From: an uncultured Christensenellaceae bacterium
GTDB lineage: Bacteria > Bacillota > Clostridia > Christensenellales > UBA3700
Assembly: GCA_910587685.1 (NCBI GenBank)
Contig: CAJUMY010000001.1
Coordinates: forward strand, 275,691 to 314,585
Reading direction: 5' to 3'
DNA: 38,895 bases
Shown here: piece by piece, positions 25,460 to 33,883 of the stretch
Layout: each line of letters starts with the position of its first letter
Position numbering within the stretch: position 1 is the first letter of the stretch
Notes under the pieces: generated by a model
The model's database searches: none
Told to the model about the DNA's origin: nothing
The model's input: the letters and a program-made list of their open reading frames with translations, nothing else
Program-made: the position numbers and the translations under genes

Positions 25460-26455
25460 CTAAACGCTCTCAATGCCGGCGGGATAGCGCAAGTTACATT
25501 CGTCTCTTACGGCGTCGAGAATAGTCATGACTTTAAGCGAATCGCAAAGCGGTATCTCGCCGCTCTCCGTCTTCCCATCGCGTATATCGCTCGCGACCTT
25601 ATCGAACTGATGGATATAACCGGCTCTCGAGGATATTATCTCCCTCTTTCCGCCTATATTCAAAAACGCCGTCTTAGGTCGGTAAAAGAGCGGAACGAAT
25701 ATCTTTCCTTCCGTTCCCTTAACCGTCATAGAGCACGTCGAAAAGTGATCTATCGCAGACGCGACCGAGCATCTGAGTCCGCCGCCGTACTGCATAACGA
25801 CCTTGTTCGACTTGTCAACTCCGTACTTATTGATCTTCATAGAAGCGGAAATATTCTCCGGCATTCCGAACAGCATCTCTGCGTACGATATAGGATAGAC
25901 TCCGACGTCGAGAAGCGCTCCGCCGCCGTATTCGGGTTTTACGACGCGTTCCGGGAAATTCGCAAGATTCATCGAGTAACAGAACGACGCTTCGAAACTC
26001 TTTATTTCACCGAGCTTTCCCGAAACTATTATATCCTTTATCCTCTTGGTTATCGGATCGTATCTCGTCCACATAGCTTCGGAGACGTAGATATTCGCTT
26101 CGTCCTTGCGTCTTATTATCTCCTCTACTTGACGCGAGTTGATAGTAAACGCCTTTTCGGACAACACGGGAACGCCGAGAGCGATACACTCCAGTATCTC
26201 CACGTAATGCGCCGAGTGAGGTGTGGCGATATATACGCCTTCTACGCCCTTTGCGAGAGCGGCTTCTGCCAAACTCCCGTACGCAGTCGCGCCGAACTTT
26301 CGGGCGTACGCCTCCGCTCTCGATACCGTACGCGAATATACGCTTACGACTTTATGTCTTCCGCTCTTAACGCACTCTTTCATGACGGTATCGGCTATGC
26401 GTCCGCTTCCTATGACCGCCCAATTAAAAGGTCTTTCTATACTTACTTCGCTCAT
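25460..26455 (-). CDS. Gfo/Idh/MocA-family NAD(P)-dependent oxidoreductase
   Basis: The 331-residue protein has an N-terminal Rossmann fold (VIGSGRIADTVMKEC, VSVYSRT, VYIATPHSAHY), the SEKAFT motif that replaces the family's EKP, and the C-terminal domain signature GGGALLDVGVYPISYAEMLFG. It resembles the dihydrodiol/xylose dehydrogenase branch, which oxidises or reduces sugars or cyclic alcohols. The substrate cannot be read. The ATG shares one base with the tex stop (TAATG), so it is the last gene of a coupled operon. Confidence 0.85.
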   Translation of the reverse strand: MSEVSIERPFNWAVIGSGRIADTVMKECVKSGRHKVVSVYSRTVSRAEAYARKFGATAYGSLAEAALAKGVEGVYIATPHSAHYVEILECIALGVPVLSEKAFTINSRQVEEIIRRKDEANIYVSEAMWTRYDPITKRIKDIIVSGKLGEIKSFEASFCYSMNLANFPERVVKPEYGGGALLDVGVYPISYAEMLFGMPENISASMKINKYGVDKSNKVVMQYGGGLRCSVASAIDHFSTCSMTVKGTEGKIFVPLFYRPKTAFLNIGGKREIISSRAGYIHQFDKVASDIRDGKTESGEIPLCDSLKVMTILDAVRDECNLRYPAGIESV

Positions 26456-28800
26456 TACTTCGAATATTTATTCTTGAGCTTTGCGAGCATGGCGTCAAGA
26501 CTCATTTCGCCTGTGTTACGGTTATTCCTGTCGCGGTTATTGCCGCCGCGTCTGTCGTTCCTGTCGTCTCTCCTGCCGTCCTTGTTATTATTATCGCGTT
26601 TTGCAAAACTCTTTTTGGTATCGCCCGACACCTTTATTCCCGTGACGTTATCGCTCGTCTTCATAGTGAGGCTTATCCTGTTCTTTGCGGCGTCTACTCC
26701 GAGAACTTTGACTTTGACGGTTTCGCCGACCTTGAGAACTTCCGAAGGATGCTTTATATATCCGTCGGAGATTTCCGAAATATGTACGAGTCCGTCCTGA
26801 TGAACGCCTATATCTACGAAAACGCCGAAGTCTATTACGTTACGAACCGTACCCGTAAGCTCCATGCCTTCCTTAAGGTCCTTGATATCCATAAGATCGT
26901 CTCTTAATATCGGCTTGGGGAGCGAATCCCTTATATCGCGTCCCGGCTTCATCAATTCGTCTATTATGTCGCTCAAAGTAGGAGCTCCCACTCCGCACTC
27001 CAGAGCCGCCTTATCCATTCCGTAAGCTACCGTTTTCTCTCTCAGCTCCTTGAGATTTCCGTCCGCAACGTCGGATTTATCGTAATTGAAGAGCGACAGC
27101 AGTTTTTCAGCCGCAGCATAGCTCTCGGGGTGAATGCCGGTATTGTCGAATACCGAATTGCCGTCGGGTATCCTTAGGAATCCCGCGCACTGCTCGAACG
27201 TCTTATTGCCGAGCTTCGGAACGCTCATAAGATCGGTCTTGGTATCTATTCCGTTCGCCTGTCTGTATTTGATTATATTCTTCGCTATCGACGTATTGAG
27301 TCCCGAAACGTGAGAAAGAAGACTGTAAGAAGCCGTGGTCAAATCGACGCCGACCTTGTTGACGCAGTCCTCGACTACTCCCTCGAGAACCTCGGTAAGT
27401 CGCTTTTCGGGCATATCGTGCTGATATTGTCCGACGCCTATGGACTTAACGTCTATCTTGATGAGTTCGGCAAGCGGATCTTGCAATCTTCTCGCTATAG
27501 ATACCGCGCTTCTCTTGGATACGTCGAATTCGGGGAACTCTTCCGCTCCGAGTTTCGACGCGCTGTATACAGACGCGCCCGCTTCGTTCACCACCATATA
27601 GGACACGGGTCTCGAAGCCTCTTTTATAACGTCGACGACGAATATCTCGCTCTCTTTAGACGCAGTTCCGTTACCTATGGAAATGACGTCTACCTTATAT
27701 TTATCTATCATATCGAGGATCACTCTCTTAGCCTCTTCCACTTTTTTCTGCGGGGGAGTCGGGAAGATCACTCCAGTCGTAACGACGTCGCCGTTCTTGT
27801 CTATGAGCGCGAGTTTACAACCCGTCCTGTAAGCAGGGTCGAGTCCCAGTATAGTCTTTCCTTTGAGCGGAGGCTGCATGAGAAGCGGCTCGAGATTCAC
27901 CTCGAACATCTTTATCGCCTGCTCGTTGGCTTTATCGGTAAGCTCGCCCCTTACCTCTCTTTCGATAGACGGGAAAATGAGTCTCGCGTAGCCGTCCTCG
28001 ATAGCCGAAGCTATGACCTCTTTTCCCACGCTGTCGCCGTGTATGTATTTCGAAGATATCTCGCTTATCGCAAGTTCGCTCTCTATGCTCAGCGAAACTT
28101 TGAGACACTCCTCTTTCTCTCCTCTGTTGACCGCCAATATCCTGTGACTCGGGATAGACGCGATCCTTTCGGAATATTCCTTATACATTTCGTAGGTGAA
28201 CGCCTTTTCGTTCGTATCGTCGAGTTTGGTCACGATAACGCCCTTATTAAAGAGTAGTCCGCGAAGGACCTTCCTCAGTTCCGCGTCGTCCGATATCCTC
28301 TCTGCAATGATGTCGCTAGCGCCGCTTATCGCTTCGCCGACGTTATTAACGCCCTTCTCTTCACTGACGAAAGGTTGAGCTATCTCTTCGACGCTTCCCT
28401 TCTTGATCTTCTCCGACATGATGATATCGGCAAGCTCTCCGAGACCCTTCTCGATAGCCGCCATAGCTCTCGTCTTTCTCTTCTTCTTGAACGGACGGTA
28501 AATATCCTCGACCTCCGTCATCGTCTTAGCGTTCTCGAGCATGACGCCTATTTCGTCGGTCCACTTTTCCTGAGACACGATAGAGTTCTTTACTTCGCTC
28601 TTTCTCTCCTCGAGATTTCTCAAATACTTGAGCCTATCGGCAAATTCTCTCAAAACCTGATCGTCGGTAGAGCCGTGCATCTCTTTCCTATAACGCGCTA
28701 TAAAAGGTATAGTCGAGCCTTCGTCAATGAGCTTCACTATATTTGAAACGTATTCTTCTTTCAGATTGAATTCTTCCGATAAAGTATTAAAAATGTCCAT
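26455..28800 (-). CDS. tex: Tex-family RNA-binding protein
   Basis: The 781-residue protein has the full Tex layout: N-terminal helical domain (FIARYRKEMHGSTDDQVLREF), a YqgF-like domain (GLDPAYRTGCKLALIDKNG), helix-hairpin-helix units and a C-terminal S1 domain (GMELTGTVRNVIDFGVFVDI...HISEISDGYI). Tex binds RNA and RNA polymerase and is linked to transcription. Residues about 725-755 form an Arg/Asn/Asp/Gly-rich tail before a short final helix. It follows the ligase gene by nine bases and overlaps the oxidoreductase by one. Confidence 0.95.
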   Translation of the reverse strand: MDIFNTLSEEFNLKEEYVSNIVKLIDEGSTIPFIARYRKEMHGSTDDQVLREFADRLKYLRNLEERKSEVKNSIVSQEKWTDEIGVMLENAKTMTEVEDIYRPFKKKRKTRAMAAIEKGLGELADIIMSEKIKKGSVEEIAQPFVSEEKGVNNVGEAISGASDIIAERISDDAELRKVLRGLLFNKGVIVTKLDDTNEKAFTYEMYKEYSERIASIPSHRILAVNRGEKEECLKVSLSIESELAISEISSKYIHGDSVGKEVIASAIEDGYARLIFPSIEREVRGELTDKANEQAIKMFEVNLEPLLMQPPLKGKTILGLDPAYRTGCKLALIDKNGDVVTTGVIFPTPPQKKVEEAKRVILDMIDKYKVDVISIGNGTASKESEIFVVDVIKEASRPVSYMVVNEAGASVYSASKLGAEEFPEFDVSKRSAVSIARRLQDPLAELIKIDVKSIGVGQYQHDMPEKRLTEVLEGVVEDCVNKVGVDLTTASYSLLSHVSGLNTSIAKNIIKYRQANGIDTKTDLMSVPKLGNKTFEQCAGFLRIPDGNSVFDNTGIHPESYAAAEKLLSLFNYDKSDVADGNLKELREKTVAYGMDKAALECGVGAPTLSDIIDELMKPGRDIRDSLPKPILRDDLMDIKDLKEGMELTGTVRNVIDFGVFVDIGVHQDGLVHISEISDGYIKHPSEVLKVGETVKVKVLGVDAAKNRISLTMKTSDNVTGIKVSGDTKKSFAKRDNNNKDGRRDDRNDRRGGNNRDRNNRNTGEMSLDAMLAKLKNKYSK

Positions 28801-28809
28801 ACATATACC

Positions 28810-30453
28810 TCACTTGATTTCTTCTTCTATTGCTAATTTTTTATAGTCTACCTTGCCTATTTCGGTAAGCGGCAGACTCTCTCTCGCCTCGATGATCCTC
28901 GGCGTTGAATACTTCATAAGATTCTGCGATATTCTTCTTAGTATGCTCTCTTCGATAAGAGGAGAAAAATTGTATCCTTTATTCATGACTACAAGAAGTT
29001 TTATCGCGCTTTTTTGATTGATCTTCACTTCAAGAGCCGCCGCAAACCGCACCTCTGGCATCGCTTCGACAAGCTCCTCTATCTCTTTCGGGAATACGTT
29101 GACTCCCGATATTTTGACGAGTCTCTTCTTTCTGTCCTTAAAATACAGATATCCGTCGCTATCCATATAGCCGAGATCGCCCGTACGTATCCATACCTCC
29201 CCGCTCTCGTCAGTTACCATTGCCTCTGCTGTCGCCTCGGGATCGTTCAAATATCCGCTCATACGCGCTTGAGTGGATATTAATATCTCGCCGACCTCTC
29301 CGTTATCCGTCTCTTCTCCGCTTTCCGACACTATCTTGAACTTTACTCCGCTAAGACCTTTACCGACGGACCTTGCGCGTGAAGAATCCGTATTGACGGC
29401 GCATACCGAAACGACCTCCGTAAGTCCGTAGCCTTCGCTGAGCGTTATGGGATTGCCTGCCTTTTCCAAAATTGCGTCGAACTTCGCCTTCGTGGTCTCC
29501 GGCAGCTTGTCCCCTCCGCAATAGCACTGCTTTAGATATTTGAGATGCTCGCCGTCAAAGAGCTTTTCCGCCATCATTTTTTCATACATGGTCGGAACGC
29601 CCGATATAAAAGATATCTTTTCTTTTTTGAGAAGTTTGCACGCCGACTTCGCATTGAACGCAGGCATCATCACCATCCTTCCGCTCGCCGCAAGAGTGGT
29701 ATGCATACACACTCCCAATCCGAAACCGTGAAAAAGCGGTATCGCCATCAGCATCGAATCTTCCTCGGTCACTTCGCCGCCCAGAATAGCCTTCGTCGTA
29801 TCGGCGAGCGCGTTGAGCGCTCTGTTCGAAAGCATTACGGTCTTAGGCGAACCGGTAGTTCCTCCGCTGTGAAGATATACAGCTATATCTTCGCCCCGTC
29901 CGCCGTCGATAATATCCTCAGCGTCCTTGCCTATCTTCATCGCAGATTTATATTCGATAAGACTAGGCGAGTATTTTATATTCTTCGTCTTAGAGCGAGT
30001 CGCGACGCCTAAGAGAGCGCTCTTTATCGAGCCGGCGTAATCCTTTACCGAACACACTACCGCGATAACGCCGAGCTCCTCGATGATCCTCTTGTGCTTT
30101 TCGTAGAAAAGATCGAATATAAACAATACTTTCGATCCGACTTCTTTGAGAATACTTTTGAGTCCTTCGGGCGGAACGAGCGGATGCACTACGTTGCTTA
30201 TCGCTCCTATCTGATTCGCGGCATAGACGGCGACTATAGCGTTAGGGATATTCGGAAGACATATAGCGACGCTTTCTCCCTTCTTCACCCCCGTACTTTT
30301 TAGAAAACGAGAGAGCGTATCTATATCTCCGTACAGACCGTCTCTCCTCATACGCTTCCCAAGGAAGCTCCATACGTCTCTGTTTCCCGTATCCTTTCTG
30401 CATTCTTTAAGATAGGCAAGCATCGACGTATCGTAACCGATATTTTTATTCAT
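28810..30453 (-). CDS. AMP-forming acyl-CoA ligase-like enzyme
   Basis: This 547-residue ANL-superfamily enzyme adenylates a carboxylic acid and probably forms its CoA thioester. Motifs in order: the P-loop YLHSGGTTGSPKTVMLS, EGYGLTE, TGDLGYMDSDGYLY, the hinge KKRLVKISGVNVFPKEIEE and the C-terminal catalytic lysine in LTEIGKVDYKKL. The sequence is nearest to long-chain fatty acid CoA ligases, but the substrate pocket cannot be read by eye. No membrane segment is present. It has a near-consensus promoter and leads an operon with tex and the oxidoreductase. Confidence 0.85.
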   Translation of the reverse strand: MNKNIGYDTSMLAYLKECRKDTGNRDVWSFLGKRMRRDGLYGDIDTLSRFLKSTGVKKGESVAICLPNIPNAIVAVYAANQIGAISNVVHPLVPPEGLKSILKEVGSKVLFIFDLFYEKHKRIIEELGVIAVVCSVKDYAGSIKSALLGVATRSKTKNIKYSPSLIEYKSAMKIGKDAEDIIDGGRGEDIAVYLHSGGTTGSPKTVMLSNRALNALADTTKAILGGEVTEEDSMLMAIPLFHGFGLGVCMHTTLAASGRMVMMPAFNAKSACKLLKKEKISFISGVPTMYEKMMAEKLFDGEHLKYLKQCYCGGDKLPETTKAKFDAILEKAGNPITLSEGYGLTEVVSVCAVNTDSSRARSVGKGLSGVKFKIVSESGEETDNGEVGEILISTQARMSGYLNDPEATAEAMVTDESGEVWIRTGDLGYMDSDGYLYFKDRKKRLVKISGVNVFPKEIEELVEAMPEVRFAAALEVKINQKSAIKLLVVMNKGYNFSPLIEESILRRISQNLMKYSTPRIIEARESLPLTEIGKVDYKKLAIEEEIK

Positions 30454-30471
30454 TGATTCCTACACCTTGAA

Positions 30472-30492
30472 AGCCGCCTTTTGCAGTCGGCT
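30472..30492 (-). promoter_or_regulatory. Leader hairpin before the acyl-CoA ligase-like gene
   Basis: AGCCG(A)CT-GCAAA-AG(G)CGGCT forms a 7-bp stem with one internal mismatch, about 15 bases after the predicted transcription start. There is no T run after it. Confidence 0.35.
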
Positions 30493-30511
30493 CGTTATAC
30501 TCTTTCGTATA

Positions 30512-30540
30512 ATTTTAGCATTAATAATTATTTATGTCAA
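30512..30540 (-). promoter_or_regulatory. Promoter of the ligase-tex-oxidoreductase operon
   Basis: Minus strand TTGACA (30535-30540), 17-base spacer, TAAAAT (30512-30517) with TG one base before the -10. Confidence 0.75.
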
Positions 30541-30557
30541 TATACTTTACGGGCTAA

Positions 30558-31424
30558 TTATATCTTGCGGAATACGTTCCTCTCCTTGAGCGTTCCGTTG
30601 GAATAATCTTTGTCGTACCCTACTCGCGTTACTATAAAGCATACTGCGAATGATAGCAACATCGAGAATACTACGTCCGAAAGATAATGATATCCTCCTA
30701 TTATTCTGAAAACGCCTATCAGCGCGTTAGTCAGCGCTATGAGGATATAGCTGAATATCTCCCCTTTATATCCGAGAACTCCCATCAAAGGTATGAGCAT
30801 ATATATAGTTCCGAAAAGCGCGGTATGCCCCGACGGGAAAGAAGTTCCGCCCGTAAGACCGTTCGGCTTATACCACGGAGTAAATAACGCCTTCTCTCCT
30901 ATAACGTAGATATATCTCTGTCTTCCCCATATATATTTGATAACGGTAGTCAATACGATGATCGCGACGACCGCTATCACCGTAAGAACTGCCCACTTCT
31001 TGAGCTCCTCCATTCTGTTGCCGGTAAATCTCATGGCTAACACGATCGCGCCTATAGAGAGCAACAGTCCTATCGCAAGAGCTATGTATTTTGCCTTCGA
31101 CGTTATATCTTCAAGCGCGCTGTAAACGCTGAGAACGAACGCCGCCGCTATAAACAGCGAATATCCTATCATCAAGACTATCGCCCACGCTTTATTATAC
31201 TTCTCCATATTATTTCGCACGTACGCTAGCAATATGAAAAAAGACGTCGCGAGAAGCAGATACGCGGGAAGTTTTCCGAAAAACGCTCCTATCAACGCAA
31301 GTATATGGTCGCTGCCGCAAAAAAACTCTCGGCTCACGGCAAGATCGAATACGCCGCCGACTGCGAGAAGCGCCGCGGAAACGACTGCGAATACAGTGAG
31401 GATCGTTATCCTTGATTTTGTCAT
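30558..31424 (-). CDS. PAP2-family membrane phosphatase (first paralogue)
   Basis: This 288-residue polytopic protein carries the three acid-phosphatase motifs: KYIWGRQRY (motif 1, a variant of KxxxxxxRP), SFPSGH (motif 2) and RIIGGYHYLSDV (motif 3 with catalytic His and Asp). PAP2 enzymes dephosphorylate lipid phosphates or undecaprenyl diphosphate at the membrane surface. AAGGAG lies seven bases before the ATG. It is 131 bases downstream of a second, related PAP2 gene, with which it shares the motif surroundings TPWYKPNG. The substrate is unknown; undecaprenyl diphosphate recycling is one option. Confidence 0.85.
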   Translation of the reverse strand: MTKSRITILTVFAVVSAALLAVGGVFDLAVSREFFCGSDHILALIGAFFGKLPAYLLLATSFFILLAYVRNNMEKYNKAWAIVLMIGYSLFIAAAFVLSVYSALEDITSKAKYIALAIGLLLSIGAIVLAMRFTGNRMEELKKWAVLTVIAVVAIIVLTTVIKYIWGRQRYIYVIGEKALFTPWYKPNGLTGGTSFPSGHTALFGTIYMLIPLMGVLGYKGEIFSYILIALTNALIGVFRIIGGYHYLSDVVFSMLLSFAVCFIVTRVGYDKDYSNGTLKERNVFRKI

Positions 31425-31555
31425 CTATATCTCCTTATCGCCGCCTTGTATCAAGGGACGCAGTTAATTCGTTATATATTTTATTCCGAAATAAGAATAC
31501 GTTATCAATGCCGTTCGAAAATACTACTATCCGATCGTGTCATGAATGCGTTTTT

Positions 31556-32473
31556 TTACTCGGCGATCTTTTCTCCTTCCGTACTTCCTTCGCTCTCCTT
31601 AGTCCTCTCTTCAAAAGTATACTTTCCGCCCTTGAACGTTATTCGTTTCGCGATGTAAAAAATAACGTAAGAAATGAATGCTCCCCAAAGAGTATCGCTG
31701 AGAAAGTGCGCGTTATATACGACGCGATATACCATAGTCAACGCCACGAAAGCGCCGATCAAAATATATACGAGCGTCTTTCTCTTCTTCCAACTCGGGA
31801 ATATATAGCAGAGAGCGGTAAGAATAAAAAGATTCGTCGCGCTGTTGGTATGCCCCGACGGAAAAGACGTGAGTCTGTATCCATCTATTTTTCGAAATCC
31901 GTTCGGTTTATACCACGGCGTAAACATCTCGAAAGAATCATACTTTAACATATCTCTGTATCTCGCTCTCGACCAGCCGTTTTTGATGAGCGTTATGACT
32001 AGCTGCGTCGCCGCAAGTACTATGAGCGCGAATATCGCGAACTTAAAGAGTTTTTTCATAACGTCTTTATTTACGAACTTTCCGAAATAAAGGCTTGCCG
32101 CCGAGAACATAGCCGCATAAACGAGCGAAAATCCTATCTCGTGCGGTACTTCGACGAGTTTTTCAGACGCTATGAACCAAAGCGTCCAGCCGCCGTAATT
32201 GACGAGCGCGAATATAGCCTTTATCGTCGCGTTCGCGCGTTTATTTTTAGTAAGGTCTCCGTTATAGAAAAGAACGACGCTCGAAAGCGGCAAAATAGAA
32301 TATGCCGGCCATTCCGCGACTTTAGCTATCAAAGCGCCCAAAAAACTGTCGCCGTTCGAAAGAACCCTGCTTATTTCGAGATCCCTAAACGACGCGAAAA
32401 CGACCAGTCCGACCCACGCCGCGAATATCACGGAATGTATAACTATCGACCTTTTACCTTCTTTCGTTATCAT
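31556..32473 (-). CDS. PAP2-family membrane phosphatase (second paralogue)
   Basis: This 305-residue polytopic protein is a paralogue of the downstream gene. It has LIKNGWSRARYRDML (motif 1), FTPWYKPNGF, TSFPSGHTNSAT (motif 2) and RVVYNAHFLSDTLWG (motif 3). Seven to eight hydrophobic segments are visible. The C-terminus ends in a charged tail (TFEERTKESEGSTEGEK). GAGAGG precedes the ATG. An unusually long, structured leader (about 175 bases) separates it from its promoter. It is divergent from the amino-acid ABC operon. Confidence 0.85.
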   Translation of the reverse strand: MITKEGKRSIVIHSVIFAAWVGLVVFASFRDLEISRVLSNGDSFLGALIAKVAEWPAYSILPLSSVVLFYNGDLTKNKRANATIKAIFALVNYGGWTLWFIASEKLVEVPHEIGFSLVYAAMFSAASLYFGKFVNKDVMKKLFKFAIFALIVLAATQLVITLIKNGWSRARYRDMLKYDSFEMFTPWYKPNGFRKIDGYRLTSFPSGHTNSATNLFILTALCYIFPSWKKRKTLVYILIGAFVALTMVYRVVYNAHFLSDTLWGAFISYVIFYIAKRITFKGGKYTFEERTKESEGSTEGEKIAE

Positions 32474-32489
32474 ACTGCCTCTCTTTTTT

Positions 32490-32526
32490 AGACCTCGGCA
32501 ACGCCTTTTTAGTAGCTTCGAGGTCT
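32490..32526 (-). promoter_or_regulatory. Hairpin just upstream of the PAP2 ribosome site
   Basis: AGACCTCG / CGAGGTCT (8 bp, 21-base loop) ends about six bases before GAGAGG of the second PAP2 gene. On the minus strand it is followed by A residues, not T, so it is a leader structure, not a terminator. Confidence 0.5.
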
Positions 32527-32655
32527 GTTTCGAAAATACCGCTTAGCCGCAGCCGTAAAATCAACGTTACTTCTTTCCTATTCAAAACGCCGCTTATGCG
32601 AGTAGTCTCCAAAACGTCAGCCGCTTATGTTTTAGGAAAAATTTACCGTATTTTT

Positions 32656-32684
32656 ATTATATCAAACGGATAAACAAAAGTAAA
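32656..32684 (-). promoter_or_regulatory. Promoter of the PAP2 pair
   Basis: Minus strand TTTACT (32679-32684), 17-base spacer, TATAAT (32656-32661) with TG one base before the -10. Confidence 0.65.
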
Positions 32685-32771
32685 TAGCTGAAAAAAACAA
32701 TTAACGATAGAGCGTGTTGAATTTTGTCGAAACCGCGAACGTTGATAAAACTTATATCATATACATAAAAA

Positions 32772-32880
32772 TATGCAGTAAAGCATAGATTATTCAATAT
32801 TTATGCAGTATTTCATACATTTTGCTAATAATTATGCGTTTTAATGTAAAAATATTCAAAAAATTTTATATTTTATGCAA
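32772..32880 (+). repeat. Iterated TATGC(A) motifs at helical spacing upstream of the ABC operon
   Basis: TATGCAGTA occurs at 32772-32780 and 32802-32810. TATGC recurs at 32833 and TATGCA at 32874. The spacings of 30, 31 and 41 bases are close to 3, 3 and 4 helical turns, so the copies face the same side of the DNA. The region is very AT-rich, so part of this may be chance. Confidence 0.4.
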
Positions 32881-32897
32881 ATTATCAATATAAACGC

Positions 32898-32926
32898 TTG
32901 CCATAGCGCACTCGTTGTGATAAAAT
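32898..32926 (+). promoter_or_regulatory. Promoter of the amino-acid ABC transporter operon
   Basis: TTGCCA (32898-32903), a 17-base spacer and TAAAAT (32921-32926), with TG one base before the -10. Confidence 0.75.
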
Positions 32927-32932
32927 GATAAC

Positions 32933-32957
32933 GTATTTTGAAACGATTTCAAAATAC
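32933..32957 (+). promoter_or_regulatory. Perfect 11-bp inverted repeat at the ABC operon transcription start
   Basis: GTATTTTGAAA-CGA-TTTCAAAATAC is a perfect dyad of 11-bp arms beginning six bases after the -10. A repressor bound here would block initiation. As RNA it would be a 5'-terminal hairpin. The regulator is not encoded in the adjacent genes. Confidence 0.7.
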
Positions 32958-32989
32958 AGAGGTAAAAACTAATTTTAAGAGGTATAAAA

Positions 32990-33820
32990 ATGAAAAAATT
33001 TATTAAAGTATTTTCAATAATACTCGTAGTGGCAATGACGCTCGCTCTCGTCGTCGGTTTAACGGCTTGCGACAAATCCGATCCCGATACTCTCCACGTA
33101 TATACGAACGCGGAGTTCCCTCCCTTCGAATACATGGAAAAGGGCGAATACAAGGGATTCGATATGGATCTTATCAAAGCGATAGGCAAAGAGATGGGTC
33201 TCAAAGTCGAGATACACCACGTTGATTTCGACGCTATAATACCGAGCATCCAGTCCAGCAGTTACGCTAATACCGTCGCTATCGCGGGTATGGATATCAC
33301 TCCCGACAGACTCGAATCGGTAGACTTCTCCGATCCGTATCTCACGTCCGCTTATCAGGTCGTAGTTACGACTAAGGGCGATACCTCTTTCGACGATTGC
33401 AAGACCAAGGAAGACGTTATCAACGTTCTTAAAGCTAAGTCCAACATTTTCGTAGCTAAGGGACAGATAGGTCACGCTCTCGCGACAGGTTCTATGGGCT
33501 TCCCGAATATCGGAATTCCCGCAGGCGCAGTAAAAGTATCCGACACTATCGGACTCGCTATATCTACTATGACTAAAGTAACCGACTGCGCTCTTGCAGA
33601 CAACATCACTGCGGCGGCTACCATCAGCGAGGACGTCAATAAGGGTAAATATAAAATAATCGATATCAATCTTGCCGACGACTACTACGGCATCGCCGTA
33701 AAGAAAGGCGACAAAGCTATGGCTGATAAGGTCAACGCCGCTCTTAAGAAAATCAAAAAGGACGGTACCTTCGACGAAATATACGAAGAGTACAAGAGCT
33801 CGATCGAACAGGCTGAGTAA
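32990..33820 (+). CDS. Polar amino-acid ABC transporter substrate-binding lipoprotein
   Basis: The 276-residue protein has a lipoprotein signal (MKKFIKVF, hydrophobic core, lipobox LTAC with Cys27) and the family-3 solute-binding fold: FPPFEYMEKGEYKGFDMDLIKAIG, the MDITPDRLESVDFSDPYL segment, and the late YYGIAVKKGD strand and helix. It would be tethered outside the membrane and deliver an amino acid (the Gln/Arg/His/cystine group) to the permease downstream. AAGAGG precedes the ATG. Which amino acid it binds cannot be read. Confidence 0.92.
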   Translation: MKKFIKVFSIILVVAMTLALVVGLTACDKSDPDTLHVYTNAEFPPFEYMEKGEYKGFDMDLIKAIGKEMGLKVEIHHVDFDAIIPSIQSSSYANTVAIAGMDITPDRLESVDFSDPYLTSAYQVVVTTKGDTSFDDCKTKEDVINVLKAKSNIFVAKGQIGHALATGSMGFPNIGIPAGAVKVSDTIGLAISTMTKVTDCALADNITAAATISEDVNKGKYKIIDINLADDYYGIAVKKGDKAMADKVNAALKKIKKDGTFDEIYEEYKSSIEQAE

Positions 33821-33834
33821 AACGGCGAGCGTAT

Positions 33835-33852
33835 TTCGCCCTACGCGGCGAA
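33835..33852 (+). promoter_or_regulatory. Intercistronic hairpin between binding protein and permease
   Basis: TTCGCC-CTACGC-GGCGAA lies 14 bases after the binding-protein stop, with no T run. Such a stem typically shields the upstream mRNA from 3' decay, keeping binding protein in excess over permease. Confidence 0.5.
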
Positions 33853-33883
33853 GGTTATCTTGATATCTTTAAGGAGAAAATAA

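Noticed and set aside
25610..26800. Open frame of 396 codons on the plus strand
   Set aside because: Antisense to the Gfo/Idh/MocA gene and the end of tex, without motifs or a ribosome site; a shadow.
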